A stretch of 64,000 bases of DNA, from NCBI RefSeq assembly GCF_032854445.1, contig NC_088303.1, forward strand, positions 13,339,501 through 13,403,500, in the 5' to 3' direction. Below are positions 51,051 to 62,587 of the stretch, piece by piece (positions within the stretch are counted from its first letter, which is position 1; each line of letters opens with the position of its first letter). This DNA is from Liolophura sinensis (lineage: Eukaryota > Mollusca > Polyplacophora > Chitonida > Chitonidae). The notes under the pieces are model-generated. The model worked only from the letters and a program-made list of their open reading frames with translations, did no database searches and was not told where the DNA came from. Both the position numbers and the translations under genes were made by a program.

Positions 51051-52865
51051 AAACGCATGCCATTTCCGTTTTGGTTACAACTGTTCATGAAATAAATGTG
51101 GCCATTTTATTCTACATGATCCAAACACAGCTCATATAGTCCAGGGTTAAGCGGAATTAGACAGAATAGCGAAGCCGAGCGCCAGAGATACGGCATGATG
51201 GATGGGCCATATGTATCCATATTATTATCATTGTATGAAATTTAAGAAACTTAGAATAACAAATGAGAAATGTGCTGAAGATTAAAATATAGGTAATGAA
51301 CTTATGTGTTGCCCAGACTTTTGGAAGCAATTCTATAAGAAATGTTATTGGCCTGTGTTTTTTTTTTTTGAAGAAAAATTCGGCTCATTTTGTAGTGCTT
51401 GTGTTTCATACTTTAAGGTTAATAATACTTGTGTCATTTGTTGTTCACTGATGAAATATAGGTGGGATATTCTATGGAGTTTTTCAGCATGACAGTAAGG
51501 TAACCGAGCACTATACATAAGTCTAACAGAGGCTATTGTGACCGAGCAAGGGGCGTTGTGAAGAGAGATGATTCATTACATCGCTTAAATTATACTGATG
51601 CAAATATTTTACAGACCTATTTAATATCGCCGTCTTGTCATGGGTGTGCCTTAATTAACCCTTGTCTGGTATGAATCTATCAATGAGAAGTTTCTCCTTT
51701 GTTTCTAGAGCACAGATCATTGAAGGTTGACCTGATGTATAGTTTTGTTACATAACCCCACCCATAAGTTTCATCTTGATAAGGTTTAGTTTTCTTTTAT
51801 GTTCTATGCTCCTCGTTAATGTGCATTAAATAATGATTTCCATTTCCAAAGCTTACGTCCAAAAGTATGATTCGGTAAACAAATGGTAACAATCCTTGTG
51901 GCAGAAACTTTCAGTATTTGTTGTCGCTATGAACGAGACATTTTAGTGTAGCGTTAACGGATGGGCACGCCCAATAACATCGATACTGACTGCCATGTAT
52001 GGACATCTTAGTGTATCGTGAATGTATGAATTAGTCTTTTACGTAACCTATCACGTGCTCTCTGTATGACCACACCCTGTTTTTGATACCCGCAGTACAG
52101 CTATCAGCGTCGGTACCATCCTCATAGGAAGGTACCATGAGTACTCAGTGCAGAAGGCTCGGAATGCATGTTGATAATGTGAGGTTCACAGAGCCATATG
52201 CTTTTGGTTTACTTGATGATAACTGGCGTTGTACCTGAACGGCTGTAAGCATCCTGCAGTATACTTATCATACAGAGAACAAAAAACGTCTTGCCCGTCA
52301 AAACTACCCGTGAGATACGTTGTTCTGTTTACGCACACAGATGTTTTCTTTCCGAAATGTTTACGAATAATAAGTTTGTGGCCGATTTCATGAACTTAAT
52401 AAACATGGTTAGATATATTTACTCTCTCCCAAACAGGAAATGTATAGATTTGCAGGTGGCTGTGACACCAGATGCCGAGATGAACGCCGATTGGTGACAT
52501 GGTTCCGTGGCTAAATGGGCTACTGTTCCTTATTTCATGATTATTCTCACATTCTGACTTGACGGAAAGTTACAGCCTATCAGGCAAATTATCCTACTTT
52601 GACCTAAAGCAGATTTATCATGTGAGTATTCACCCATGGGTTTCCTTTTGGCACCCAATATAGTGTACGTGTTGTGGAGTAAAGAGGTGCCGTCTATCAT
52701 TTCTGGTCCTGCTTTCTGAGCTTAACACTGAAAATGTTCAGTCTGGAGTCATTCCAAGGGTTAAGAAATCTTGGGGATCAGCATAAGGGTATAGGCTAGC
52801 TGCCGAGGTGTCGTTATACTGTGACTAAATGGGTGTCATATTGGGTGTGTTAGGCATGGTCATCC
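51051..52865. other. Intronic DNA, nothing recognised
   Basis: No coding signal or named repeat. Confidence 0.5.
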
Positions 52866-53135
52866 AGTGAGGCTGCACTATTAATATGTCGACATTTGTT
52901 GTAAACTTGCTGTAAGGAGACCGTCATGAATAGAATGAAATGTCGAATGTCTTCGGCACTGTCTTCCGTTGAGGCAGCACTATTATAATGTCGGCATTTG
53001 GACCACATAGTTGTAAAGAGACACTGTTATAAAATGGCATAAATGTTGGGTGCATTGGGCAAGGGTTGCGTTCGGTGCGTTCATTATATTGGCATTTGAA
53101 CCACCTTGTTATAAAGAGACACCGTTATAAAATGT
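52866..53135. repeat. About 100-bp degenerate tandem repeat, three units
   Basis: GGCTGCACTATTAATATGTC, GGCAGCACTATTATAATGTC and a third diverged unit each precede GGCATTTG-type words and AAGAGACACNGTTATAAAAT. Confidence 0.75.
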
Positions 53136-54144
53136 ACATAATGACCATAAAAACAAATATTTTTCTGAGCTGCGTTTTTAGCCAGTTATAGTGGTACAAA
53201 ATGTAATGCCATCGCTAAATAATACAAGGACAATAACTGTTCTGTCAACAGCTAGCATCAGTTAAAGGTCAAATGTTCGAAGTCTGGCGCGATATCGAAT
53301 CAAACACCGGATGAAAAGCATTGATATGTATGCACAACGAGGCTTCACACAAATTTTATGTTGGCCAATATTATTTCATTTGAAAAAAATAGACAGTTTT
53401 TATGGTGTGAACGAAATTCGTCTCTCATTCATCATTTTACTTCTATAAGGAAAGAAACCCAGGGATGGCCTGCATGATCACGTCATATTGTCACAGCACT
53501 AGTTTGTAAGCCACAATGGAGTAATGTTATTATAGCATAGTCTGGTATGGCTGCCTGGCTCCATCATGGCTGCCCGAGGTGGATCATGCAATCTCTTTAT
53601 ACTATATATCTAGCTGTTGGAAAGAATATATCAATGTGTACGTTACGGGGTATAGCTTACTACGATTAAGAGTATCTTAGAATAGGGAAAAAAAGTCTGC
53701 AATATAACAATTGTTTACGATAATTGTAGGTTTCTTTTGTTCTAGATAAACCTGGAATGTAGAAATGTGTTATGTATACCGGTGAGAAATATATGACTGT
53801 TCCGATGTCGTCAAAACGGTTATAATACATGGAAATTGAACGAGTAAGAAGAGGTTCTATTGATTGCAAACATGTGTTGAAATCTGAAATGTGACTTCAG
53901 GAAGAATGTTTCAAGTTTTCTCAAACAAGCAAACAACTTACGCCAATTACCGTATACACTTAATACTGATCGAAGGGCTTATATCCGCTTGGACTTTTGT
54001 CGGCTGGGGGAGCGGGGTTAGTCCGCGGGTTTTCTGTCCACGAGGCTTTTGTCCGCCGAGACTTTCGTCCGTCCCGCGTACGGGAGATAGGAGTATAATT
54101 TCTTTTATGTCAAGTTATAATTCTATAGGCCTACGTCAACAGGC
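53136..54144. other. Intronic DNA, nothing recognised
   Basis: A run near 54025-54075 repeats TTTTGTCCGCNGAG-like words three times. Nothing else. Confidence 0.5.
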
Positions 54145-54300
54145 ATCGTAACAGAAATTCGCACACCAGTTGGCAACCACACAGGGCTTTCCAGGTCAGT
54201 AAATTTCCAATTTTCAACCGCCAAAGAATTAAATAACGCAGTATATAAAGTAAGAAATTAGAACATAGTGAACTACGTTGGAATGTGGACTACAAGGACT
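54145..54300 (+). repeat. Dispersed repeat family, copy 3
   Basis: CACACCAGTTGGCAACC, TTTCAACCGCCAAAGAA and AGTATATAAAGTAAGAAATT follow the order seen at 50795-51050 and 8407-8640. Confidence 0.55.
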
Positions 54301-54855
54301 ACACCTTGAGAAGAGTATAGATCTTTATATATTGAATTCTGATACATCGGTCAGGTGTATTGATGTGTACAATACCGTCTCTATTGCGTCAGGAGACTAA
54401 AGTCGCCTTTTGTAAACACTTTTTAGAGAGAAGAAAAGTAGACGTTCTGAGTGAGGTCTCTTAGAAGCTTGCTTAGAATGACAGTGTGATTATCAGGTGC
54501 AGAGTGTCGCTGATCCAGCGAGGCGGCGACATCACACAGACGGCTACCTGAGGCGGTTAATCAGGGCTTACCTGTCTGGATTAGAGGCTCGTCAGATGTC
54601 TGTGCACCTGAGACAGTACGGCATCAGACAATAGGAGGACAGCCTAGTCCGCGGAGTCTGTAGAGGTTACTTTTCTAACTGCTCCATCATTACGTCATCT
54701 GCGGGTAGATGATAGAAGGAATGCATAGCTAATGACTTCATACAAGCGTTTAAACCCGTAGCATGGAGCAATTCTGACTCATTCATTAGGATTTTTCAGT
54801 GCAGTCAATTTAACGTTTTAAAACACTCACATGCTTGCCGATTTGCACATCATTA
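54301..54855. other. Intronic DNA, nothing recognised
   Basis: No coding signal or named repeat. Confidence 0.5.
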
Positions 54856-54913
54856 CCTGCACAAGTGAAATATCATGGAGTACGGCGCAAAACACTAATC
54901 AAATAAATAAATG
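54856..54913 (+). mobile_element. SINE tail fragment
   Basis: AAGTGAAATATCATGGAGTAC and CTAATCAAATAAATAAATG match the 3' end of the main SINE family. Confidence 0.85.
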
Positions 54914-54954
54914 TTGATTTAGGGAGAGTTATTCTTTCAATTATCTGTTTGATT

Positions 54955-55112
54955 ACTATGTAACGTTTGTACGATGGCGATTGTGTAATCCAGAGTACCC
55001 GGAATAAATATACCACCGGCACTTCGTCTGGTGTCTGGCAAACTCCCTGACTTAAAGCTGCACCATGTCTAATGAGTCCTCGATTCGAACCTGTGACTTT
55101 AGTTTTAAGATG
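54955..55112 (-). mobile_element. SINE (second family), degraded
   Basis: On the minus strand a good B box CAGGTTCGAATCG lies near 55079-55091. The AGAGTACCCGGAATAAATAT and CTGGCAAACTCCCTGAC segments match the copies at 23718 and 28438. Confidence 0.7.
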
Positions 55113-56368
55113 CCGATATGGTTAAAACATCGCTGTAGGCGAATAGGCGAGCGTTGAGGTCATAGAAAAGGGTTTTAAGACTTTTGCCATTTTCTAAATC
55201 AGAGCAATGTGTTGACGCATAAAAAACAGAGATAACAGTTACGTAACCTCCTTTCCACAGCCTACACTGTGCAGCCTGCATCCAGAGACCACATGTTGCT
55301 GGTAGACTATCGCTTACCAGGCTCTGGGTCCATAGAAAAACAACCAGCAGCTCAGTGTTGAGTTACACAATCCGATTTAATGTACATGAGATGCCGTTAT
55401 GTTTGGAATGGACAAAATGTGCATGATGACAGAGTAGGCAAAAGTTCATGACGATATGTTAAGTGGATAAAATCCCGAAAACGGGTCTGGTTTTGGGGCT
55501 ATATGGGGAGATTAACAGAATGTTGGCTTGATGTCAAAACAAGTGGAGTGGCGTGGGTGTTGGTTTCTAGGGAACCACTGAGATGAGATGATGGCAGTTC
55601 AGCATGGTTTGGTCTATGCTACTAAGGAAGTCTAGTTAATTAGACAAATTTTCAACTTCAACTTGTGTGAAAAGGAAGAATGCTATGTTAACCATATCAT
55701 AGCGACATATAAAATTGTGAGTTAAAGTAGGAGTAATACAAGGGATTATTCATATTGATAACCGAACGTCCAAATGAGTGAATACACTAAATCCTTTACA
55801 CTTAAGAGTCTGAAAAAGTACCAATTCACATTTTCTTGGAAACAGCTTTTATGGTGATGTTAGAACTTATAGGACATATTTAATATGCACACACGCCAGA
55901 ACCGCGTGAAACAAATATGTATGCACATGTGATGATACACTATTCAAGTGGGTGGAGATTTTATAATGTATACGGAAATTGTATAATGTATCGTAGTCAT
56001 TAACGTTAATTAGACTAGGGTGATTATTGCGCTAATCTGTTAACGTCATCCAAATAAGGCTACAGCTCATTAGGGTTTTCCACACGTCGAGCACATCTCA
56101 TTTCGCATCACATTAAGTCTGACAGGAGTCTGGCATGGAACAAGGCGTTCACGTTTGACAAAATAACGTTGGCCAAAATAATGTTGGGAAAATAACGTTA
56201 ACCAAAATAACATAGGCCATAAAAACGTTGTCTCAGTAACGTGAATATTGCCTTGATTACTGTACATTTCTGGTGAGGACAAGACATACCCATGTATGGA
56301 AAATCATATATAATGAAGTTATCTATCTCGCCTGATTCTGAGAGTTCTAGATATTCTAAGATATCTTA
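55113..56368. other. Intronic DNA, nothing recognised
   Basis: A short repeat of AAAATAACGTTGGCC-like words at 56155-56235. Nothing else. Confidence 0.5.
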
Positions 56369-56369
56369 G

Positions 56370-56405
56370 AAGAGCCAAGCGCCAATCAAATAAATAAATA
56401 AATCA
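56370..56405 (+). mobile_element. SINE tail scrap
   Basis: GCGCCAATCAAATAAATAAATAAATC matches the end of the main SINE family. Confidence 0.6.
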
Positions 56406-56563
56406 TCTTAAAAGAACGCTTTCCGGTTCTTTCAAAAAATATAATTATATATACTGGAAAATGTGAAAATTTCATCAAGAAAAGATAGTAGGCCTATGTC
56501 ATAATCTTTAGTTGTCTCTAGAAATGCATTTTGCATCAATTTTGAGGGCCAATACTGTGAGCG

Positions 56564-56604
56564 CTCTTTGGTCTTCATTAGGCATAATTGAAAAGAAAAT
56601 ATAT

Positions 56605-56659
<55 letters not shown>

Positions 56660-56741
56660 GTATATATATATATAGGCATAATTGAAAAGAATATATATAT
56701 ATATATATTCTTTTCAATTATGCCTAATGAAGACCAAAGAG
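56564..56741. repeat. Perfect 33-bp inverted repeat around an AT/CA microsatellite
   Basis: Arms at 56564-56596 and 56709-56741 are exact reverse complements. Between them lie (AT)n, (AC)n and (AT)n runs and a third, direct copy of the inner 16 bases of the left arm (56675-56690). This makes a second perfect palindrome at 56675-56724. Confidence 0.95.
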
Positions 56742-56744
56742 TGT

Positions 56745-57735
56745 GTGCTTATGTGTGTGTGTTAGGGCATACTAACGGTATTTTACACGAGCAACGGATG
56801 CTACCCATACAGCACCAGCTGATCTGAATCTGAAGAGGACACTTGTGTAACACCACACGTGACCAGGTCTGGGCGGTTTGGCTTAAAGCATCATCGTGCG
56901 TTGGGACTAACCCCTGTGTAATTCACGCGCTGTTAACAGGATGTTGTCGCTGATGAATTCATTTCCGTTTTACAATTTCTATATTAATTAAGAAGTGCAA
57001 AGTGATTATGATGTTAACGATTGTATTTCCGCGTGTCTCCTTCACGACGCGGGTTTCAGGTCACACTGACCTTCGATGTCTGGTTATATGTGACTAGACA
57101 GAACCCGAGGCGTTTGTGAAAAAAAAACATGGCTACATCTCTGTCCTTGCACTATATATCTGAGATGTACACTATACCAAGTCAGAAACTCGCAGAATTT
57201 TATATTCATGAAGACACGCTTCATAACAGCTCACAACTTATATATGTACTCTCCTCATCTCTTACTCTGTGAATACAGGAAATGGCTTACGAACCAGACT
57301 AGTATGCCCGCCAGGTGCCACGCCCTTCATCGCTTAGCGGTTTAATTGACTGACCAGTTTTGCGCATGGCTGAGTAGCAGCGGAACATACATCTATAGAT
57401 GCCGCATCTGCATCATTCGTACTTGATCGATAGGGTTGATGAGTTATGAACTGACGCAGTCTACGCACACTCTCTTTACCTGTCTGATTGCAACTGAATC
57501 TTTTCTCAATTTAACAAAGACTTTTTTCTTGAAAATATTATAGAATAAGCTATTGATTGTTATCACGTAACAGTTTTACTTCCTAATGCCAGATGTATGC
57601 CGGCATTATATAAAGACGAATACAAACCCCCGGCTTGGTCTTCGCTTTAATGACTGTTTCTGACTGTTTTGCTTAGTTTAGAATGTACATATATTGTCTT
57701 GTTTCCTCGGCAACACTTGATCAAAGCTGAATGCC
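56745..57735. other. Intronic DNA, nothing recognised
   Basis: No coding signal or named repeat. Confidence 0.5.
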
Positions 57736-57739
57736 TCGT

Positions 57740-58265
57740 GCTGGCCACTTTGCCTCGTTTAGGCTACAAGACCTCAAATGACACTGCAAATCTTCGTTCA
57801 GGCAGTATTGTTTTATTGCTTCGATTAGGCTGTAGTGGTACACTGCCTCCTTTTGGTGCTGTTTAACCCAGGCTGTATTGCCTTGTTCAGGCTGTAATGC
57901 TGTATTGCATCAGTCGGCCTGTTTTGCTGTATTTCCTTGTTCAGACTGTAGTGCTGTATTGCCTCCCTCAGACTGTAATGCTGCATTGCCTCCATTAGAC
58001 TGCATTGCTGTATTTCCTTGTTCCGGCTGTATTGCTGTATTGCCACCTTCAGGATGCAAACCCTCTTTCAGGTTGTATAGCCTCGTTCAGGCTGTATTGC
58101 TGTATTGCCTCATTCAGACTGCATTGTTTCATTGCCTCCTTCAGGATGCAAACCCTCTTTCAGGTTGTATAGCCTCGTTCAGGCTGTATTGCTGTATTGC
58201 CTCATTCAGACTGCATTGTTTCATAGCCTCGTTCAGCTGCAGATTGTATTGCCTCATTCATACAT
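57740..58265. repeat. Degenerate 20-25-bp minisatellite
   Basis: Repeats of TTGCCTCNTTCAGGCTGTA and TTGCTGTATTGCC, with a longer block (CAGGATGCAAACCCTCTTTC) present twice about 105 bp apart. The 177-codon frame across it is an artefact. Confidence 0.9.
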
Positions 58266-59660
58266 ATAGTACCACCTTATTTAAGCAGCCAGGTGTTCAT
58301 AAGGAGGGTTTGGAAGGCTGCATATTTTATGAACATGTAGCACTTATAAGTAGCATCAGCACAGTAATCCCAGTAATAATGAATGTTGGGATGGTGCTGT
58401 CGTTTAATTAAGTTGTTTCAAATTCATGCATTTTTTTTATATCGCGATTGAAAGCAAAGTAATGTAAATATAATGGCGTGGAAGATTGGAGAAAGTAAAA
58501 AATGAAATACAGGGGGCATGCAAAGCAGGAGACGATACGAAGAACAAGAATGGAAACATTCTTAGGTTTGGTTGAGGAAGGTAAAATCCCTGAATATGGA
58601 TAGTTCGAGCAGGCAGCTTACACAACAGGTTTTGCAGTGTAGTTAAAATGACTTCTTTGTCTAAGGGAGACCGTCTATCGCCTGCTTGGTGGATGAATTA
58701 AGTAGGCCTTTTATATGAATCTGCTGAAAGTCTTACGATTTTAGGTAAGTTTGTGGAGCAAATAATTGAACTGTTCACAGCCGGCTTAAAGATTGTAAAT
58801 TTTAATGGTGTTTCTCGAGAAAAGCTCTCTTAATCTGCTCATATACTTCATTATCAGTGAATGCATTTAGACTTACTCAGTGTTCAGTTATTATTATTAT
58901 TATTATTATTATTACAGGTACTTACGATCTTAACGTATTGTTCATCATTTTTGATAGAATATATAAGTTAAAGTTTCTGAAAATCGAATATTTTAGTTTG
59001 TCTGTTTCTGTTTTTTATTTTCATTTTTTTATTTCTAACTGACGAAACATTTAGTCTAAGCATTTCGTCGCTGTACTTCTGTAGAATTCCTTCCATGTTC
59101 CAGCCACGAAGAAGCCCTATCGTGCATTGTAAGACTGAAATAAAGACTTGAGCAACATTTGATCTGAATGACCTAAATACCAGATGTCATGGGCAGAGGA
59201 AAGGGCTTTTTACATGTCTGAATAGACTTGTTGGAGACGCCATACATATATCCGATAACCTTACTATTTGTCTGTAATGGGTGCAAAAAATCTTTAACAG
59301 AACATGTTTGGTTGGAATCTTTATTTTATGATGAAACTTTTATCGTTGAACTGATCGACCTCATGCTAGGGGCCCAACAGTCTACGCATAGTTTCATAAC
59401 ATGATTGAAATGAAATCTCAATGCGCACAGTGTACAAGTGAAAACCGTTAACAACAGATTGTATTTTGTTACAGGTGAATACTTGTTGTGGCTGCATATT
59501 GTAAGCTACTATAAAACATGCATAGGTTCACCACAGCGTAACGTACCAAAACATATCAACTTTCGTCTATAAATATTCAAAAGGGTTGGACTGGGGACTG
59601 TTATTTTTTGTCAGTGTTTTATGTAGATTGCTCACGTCGTACTTTTTCCGTCTGTTCCAG
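58266..59660. other. Intronic DNA with a TTA microsatellite
   Basis: A (TTA)n run at 58888-58914. No other repeat or exon was recognised before the acceptor at 59660. Confidence 0.55.
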
Positions 59661-59810
59661 GATGAGAAGAAAAGAGCCACGAAGAAAAGTCAGGGTTCTT
59701 CTTCACTATCAAGCCAGGCCTCGCTCAAGTCAATCTCAGCGCCCATGGAAATCCAGCAGAAGTCCCATATTTATGGGGTGTCCACCCCAGGTGGCAGGAG
59801 GACTCTGCAG
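59661..59810 (+). CDS. PH-domain protein, exon 2 (residues 63-112)
   Basis: After TCTGTTCCAG come 50 codons (DEKKRATKKSQGSSSLSSQA ... STPGGRRTLQ), then a GTAAAA donor in phase 0. The first half is a lysine- and serine-rich linker, possibly phosphorylated. The last part (SHIYGVSTPGGRRTLQ) leads into the first folded domain. Neighbouring exons keep the same phase. Confidence 0.8.
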
Positions 59811-59972
59811 GTAAAATGCCACACATATCTTAACCAGTTCGCGGTATTGTATACTGACGTAACCAGCGCAAGTCACCTTAAAGATGGCCGCCAGTATATC
59901 ATATCGCTTGTGCCATCACTGAGCATAACCCCCCCACAAACAATGTGTAAAAAGACGACCTTTCTCTGTATA

Positions 59973-60040
59973 TATATTTAATTTATTCGTTTATTTTATT
60001 GCTGTTTTTCATCGTACTCAAGAATATATCGCTTAAATCA
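59973..60040 (-). mobile_element. SINE tail fragment in an intron
   Basis: ATTTAATTTATTCG, then CGTACTCAAGAATATATCGC, as in the 3' end of the main SINE family, 160 bp after exon 2. Confidence 0.7.
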
Positions 60041-60383
60041 AGGTAAAGTCCGGTGAAAACGACGGCTCTAGATAGAAATTTGCGTATATATTTTCTATGA
60101 AAGTTGTTTAATATTAGAGTCTAAAGTTGAATGATTGGAATCGTACTGATATTGATGTGGGATAGTTAATATATTAACTGCATTAATTGTGATAATACGC
60201 AATTAGTGATTTTCATTTGTCCGTCGTAGTAGTTTTGCTCTTTATACTGTATACCTTTAATTATATAGTAAGTGTGTCTGACTGATTACTTATCAACGAA
60301 GACGTGAAAAACCATTATGAAGTGGGCTAAATTGTTACTTTATTGTACTGTTACTTACCCGTTGACTTTTTTTTTGTCATCAG

Positions 60384-60476
60384 ATTGATTTCGTCTCAAA
60401 GACTTTCAATTTCATCAGCGGTGGTCAGATTCAACAGTCTTTCAAGTTTCTGGATCTGAGAAGTTACGATGTGGAT
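60384..60476 (+). CDS. PH-domain protein, exon 3 (residues 113-143)
   Basis: Begins after TTTTTTTTTGTCATCAG and encodes 31 residues, starting IDFVSKTFNFISGGQIQQSF and ending LRSYDVD, followed by a GTAAGT donor in phase 0. The alternating hydrophobic pattern fits beta strands of a PH-like fold continued in exon 4. The final 21 bases, the donor and 26 further intron bases are tandemly repeated immediately downstream (see the repeat at 60456). Confidence 0.85.
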
Positions 60477-60582
60477 GTAAGTACGTTATGCAAGCTCAGA
60501 TGGTAACGCTGAGAAGTTACGATGTGGATGTAAGTACGTTATGCAAGCTCAGATGGTAACGCTGAGAAGTTACGATGCGGTA
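60456..60582 (+). repeat. 53-bp tandem duplication of an exon end and splice donor
   Basis: The unit begins CTGAGAAGTTACGATGTGGA and includes the GTAAGT donor of exon 3. It starts at 60456, 60509 and 60562 (the third copy is partial). The second copy keeps an intact donor at 60530-60531; the third has GATGCGGTACA in place of GATGTGGATGTAAGT and is dead. Confidence 0.97.
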
Positions 60583-60773
60583 CAAATACGTGGACTCAGG
60601 ATGTAACTTGAAAGTTTGGGTCTCTGTCAAAGGATTACATGGCGAATTATGCATATAGCTTGTCGGCCATGTAAGAGTAACATTAACAATAGCAGATATA
60701 GCTGCATGTTTCCAATATTACCCCCAAAAGCAGGTTGTGCAAACCCTGAACAGTTATTCACTGGGGACACTTA

Positions 60774-61205
60774 TTAATGTGTGTATGCGAATCTACATGT
60801 GGACACCTATTAACCTTACGCTCAGGTGTGCGGATGCGAATCTGCATGTTGACACCTATTTATCTACACAAAGGTGTGCTGATGCGAATCTACATGTGGA
60901 CACTTATTAACCTACACCCACGTGTGCGTATGCGAATCTACATGTTGACATCTATTTACCTACACACGGGTGTGCTGACGCGAATCTGCATGTGGACACC
61001 TATTAACCGACACTCACGTGTGCAGGTGCGAATCTGCTTGTGGACACCTATTAACCTACACACACATGTGCAGATGTGAATTGTGACATCTGTTAACCTC
61101 CGCAGACGTGCGATAATACGAATCTCTGGACATCTGTTAGCCTCTTCACTCGTGTGCGGAAACGAATCTGTGGACACCTATTAACCTCAGCACACGTGTG
61201 CGGAT
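60774..61205. repeat. 48-59-bp minisatellite, about nine units, in an intron
   Basis: Units contain GTGTGCGGATGCGAATCTGC, ATGTGGACACCTATTAACCT and ACACTCACG-type words. The 100-codon frame across it is an artefact. Confidence 0.92.
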
Positions 61206-61387
61206 AGCCCTAGGTGAATAGACGCCCTTCTAAGTTAAGAAGTTCCAGGTGTATGTTATCAATGAACAATTTGTTATTGGCTTACAACTACCAGTTTCCA
61301 TTAAAGATGCTACCCTTTTATAAATTTGCTTTTATACCTTCACGTGCATATGTACTGGTTGACCTGAACTGTGTGGTGTGTTTCTAG

Positions 61388-61526
61388 GAAGCGATTGCTA
61401 ACGAGCTGGTACTTCGGTTTGAGGACCGCTGCTTTGAGATCAATACGGACAGCACCGAGGAGAAGTACGGTCTGGAAAGACTTTTGTCCACAGTGTTAGA
61501 GTTAAATGATCTTGAGAGGATAGGGG
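61388..61526 (+). CDS. PH-domain protein, exon 4 (residues 144-189)
   Basis: Follows GTGTTTCTAG and encodes EAIANELVLRFEDRCFEINT, then DSTEEKYGLERLLSTVLELN DLERIG in two runs, with a GTGAGT donor in phase 1. The strand-rich start and a long C-terminal amphipathic helix (EKYGLERLLSTVLELND) complete a likely first PH-like domain begun in exon 3. The assignment rests on pattern, not on a recognised family. Confidence 0.85.
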
Positions 61527-61822
61527 GTGAGTAATCTTTCAGGATCAATACATGTCTTCTCGATTATCCCCCTTTGAAAGACGCACAAATTGTTTAGATG
61601 TATCACAACAAACATATACAATTAATATTTTTTGAACGTGTAAGCATTCGACATTCCTTTTAGAGGTCGCCCACTCCATGTTGTTTGTAACACCCACAAA
61701 GTTCAGACTCTTCCGATGTCGATGCAAAGCTTCAGAAGAGGTTCCATTATTTTTAGCAACTTAAGTTACATAAAGGGTGTTCATAATTGTAAACATTCTC
61801 ATGTTCTGATGTTCTGTTCTAG

Positions 61823-61925
61823 TGAATCTCAATCCCGCGGGGACAGTTGTCTCCCCTGAACAAATGCTCATCAAAAGGGGAAAGCTGATGAAACGCGGCA
61901 ATACAGCTATTCCTGTCTGGGCGGA
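61823..61925 (+). CDS. PH-domain protein, exon 5 (residues 190-224)
   Basis: After GTTCTGTTCTAG it encodes VNLNPAGTVVSPEQMLIKRG, then KLMKRGNTAIPVWAE, ending in phase 2 at a GTGAGT donor. KRGKLMKRG followed by a Trp is the usual first strand and loop of a PH domain, a membrane phosphoinositide-binding or protein-binding module. Basic residues here often contact phosphoinositide headgroups. Confidence 0.85.
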
Positions 61926-61982
61926 GTGAGTAAACATAATAAACAAATAGTGTATATATCGTATGTCTAGACAAAAGAAATA

Positions 61983-62345
61983 TTACAGTCTGAGTATAAT
62001 TGTATTAGTCAAATCTGGCAGTAATATATGAGTGAAACTTGGCATTAAAGCCTGAGTAAAATGAGGTTTTAATGTATGAATTAAATTAAGTATTAAGGTA
62101 TTTGGAAATATTGTAGGAGTGCGCTTTGGCATTACTGTATCACTAATAGTGAGTATTACTTTAAATAAATGTGAGTATTTTATATATAGGTCAAATTTAT
62201 TATTATCATGTCTGAATATATAAACGTAGGTAGGCTTATTGCTGTATGAATAAAAGCGCATGTTAGCGTTGCTACCTGGGTTAATTTGCTTTTGGAGTTT
62301 GAAGGAAATGAGTTGTTGTTTTTTAAGTAAATGTCTGTTCATGGT
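61983..62345. repeat. Weak degenerate repeat in intron 5
   Basis: Loosely recurring words such as TGAGTAAAAT, GGCATTAAAG and GTATGAATTAA. No regular period could be fixed. Confidence 0.35.
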
Positions 62346-62587
62346 GCGTGATTTATGAGTATTACTCTCTGTAGACTGTTATCACAGCATCAGCATGCTG
62401 GTACCACACCCGGCACGTCTCCAGGTTAGTAGACCATCACGAAAGATCCGTTATCGCCTCACGGATCATCTGTGTTTGAACTACATACAGATGGGTTAAA
62501 TGGCAGTCGTGCGTTTTGAAGTTGCCGGTACCACATGCGTAAAAATCCCAAAATATGAAATGATTTAGTTTTTATTCTCACTTTCAG

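Larger units (their letters stand above)
41300..59660 (+). other. Presumed first intron of the PH-domain gene (18.4 kb)
   Basis: Starts GTAAGA and ends TTCCAG. No internal exon was recognised. It is loaded with repeats, listed separately: the 61-bp, 22-bp and roughly 100-bp arrays, SINE pieces, a palindrome and a pyrimidine-rich minisatellite. Reading frames near 47423-47668 and 50042-50344 have some protein-like composition but no family or splice support. Confidence 0.55.

Noticed and set aside
57878-58411. 177-codon Cys-rich frame
   Set aside because: It follows the degenerate GCCTNNTTCAGGCTGTA minisatellite, so the cysteine pattern is the repeat period and not a cysteine-rich protein.
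59586-59981. 131-codon frame taken as one uninterrupted exon
   Set aside because: Only 59661-59810 is flanked by good splice sites and fits neighbouring phases. The rest is intron read-through.
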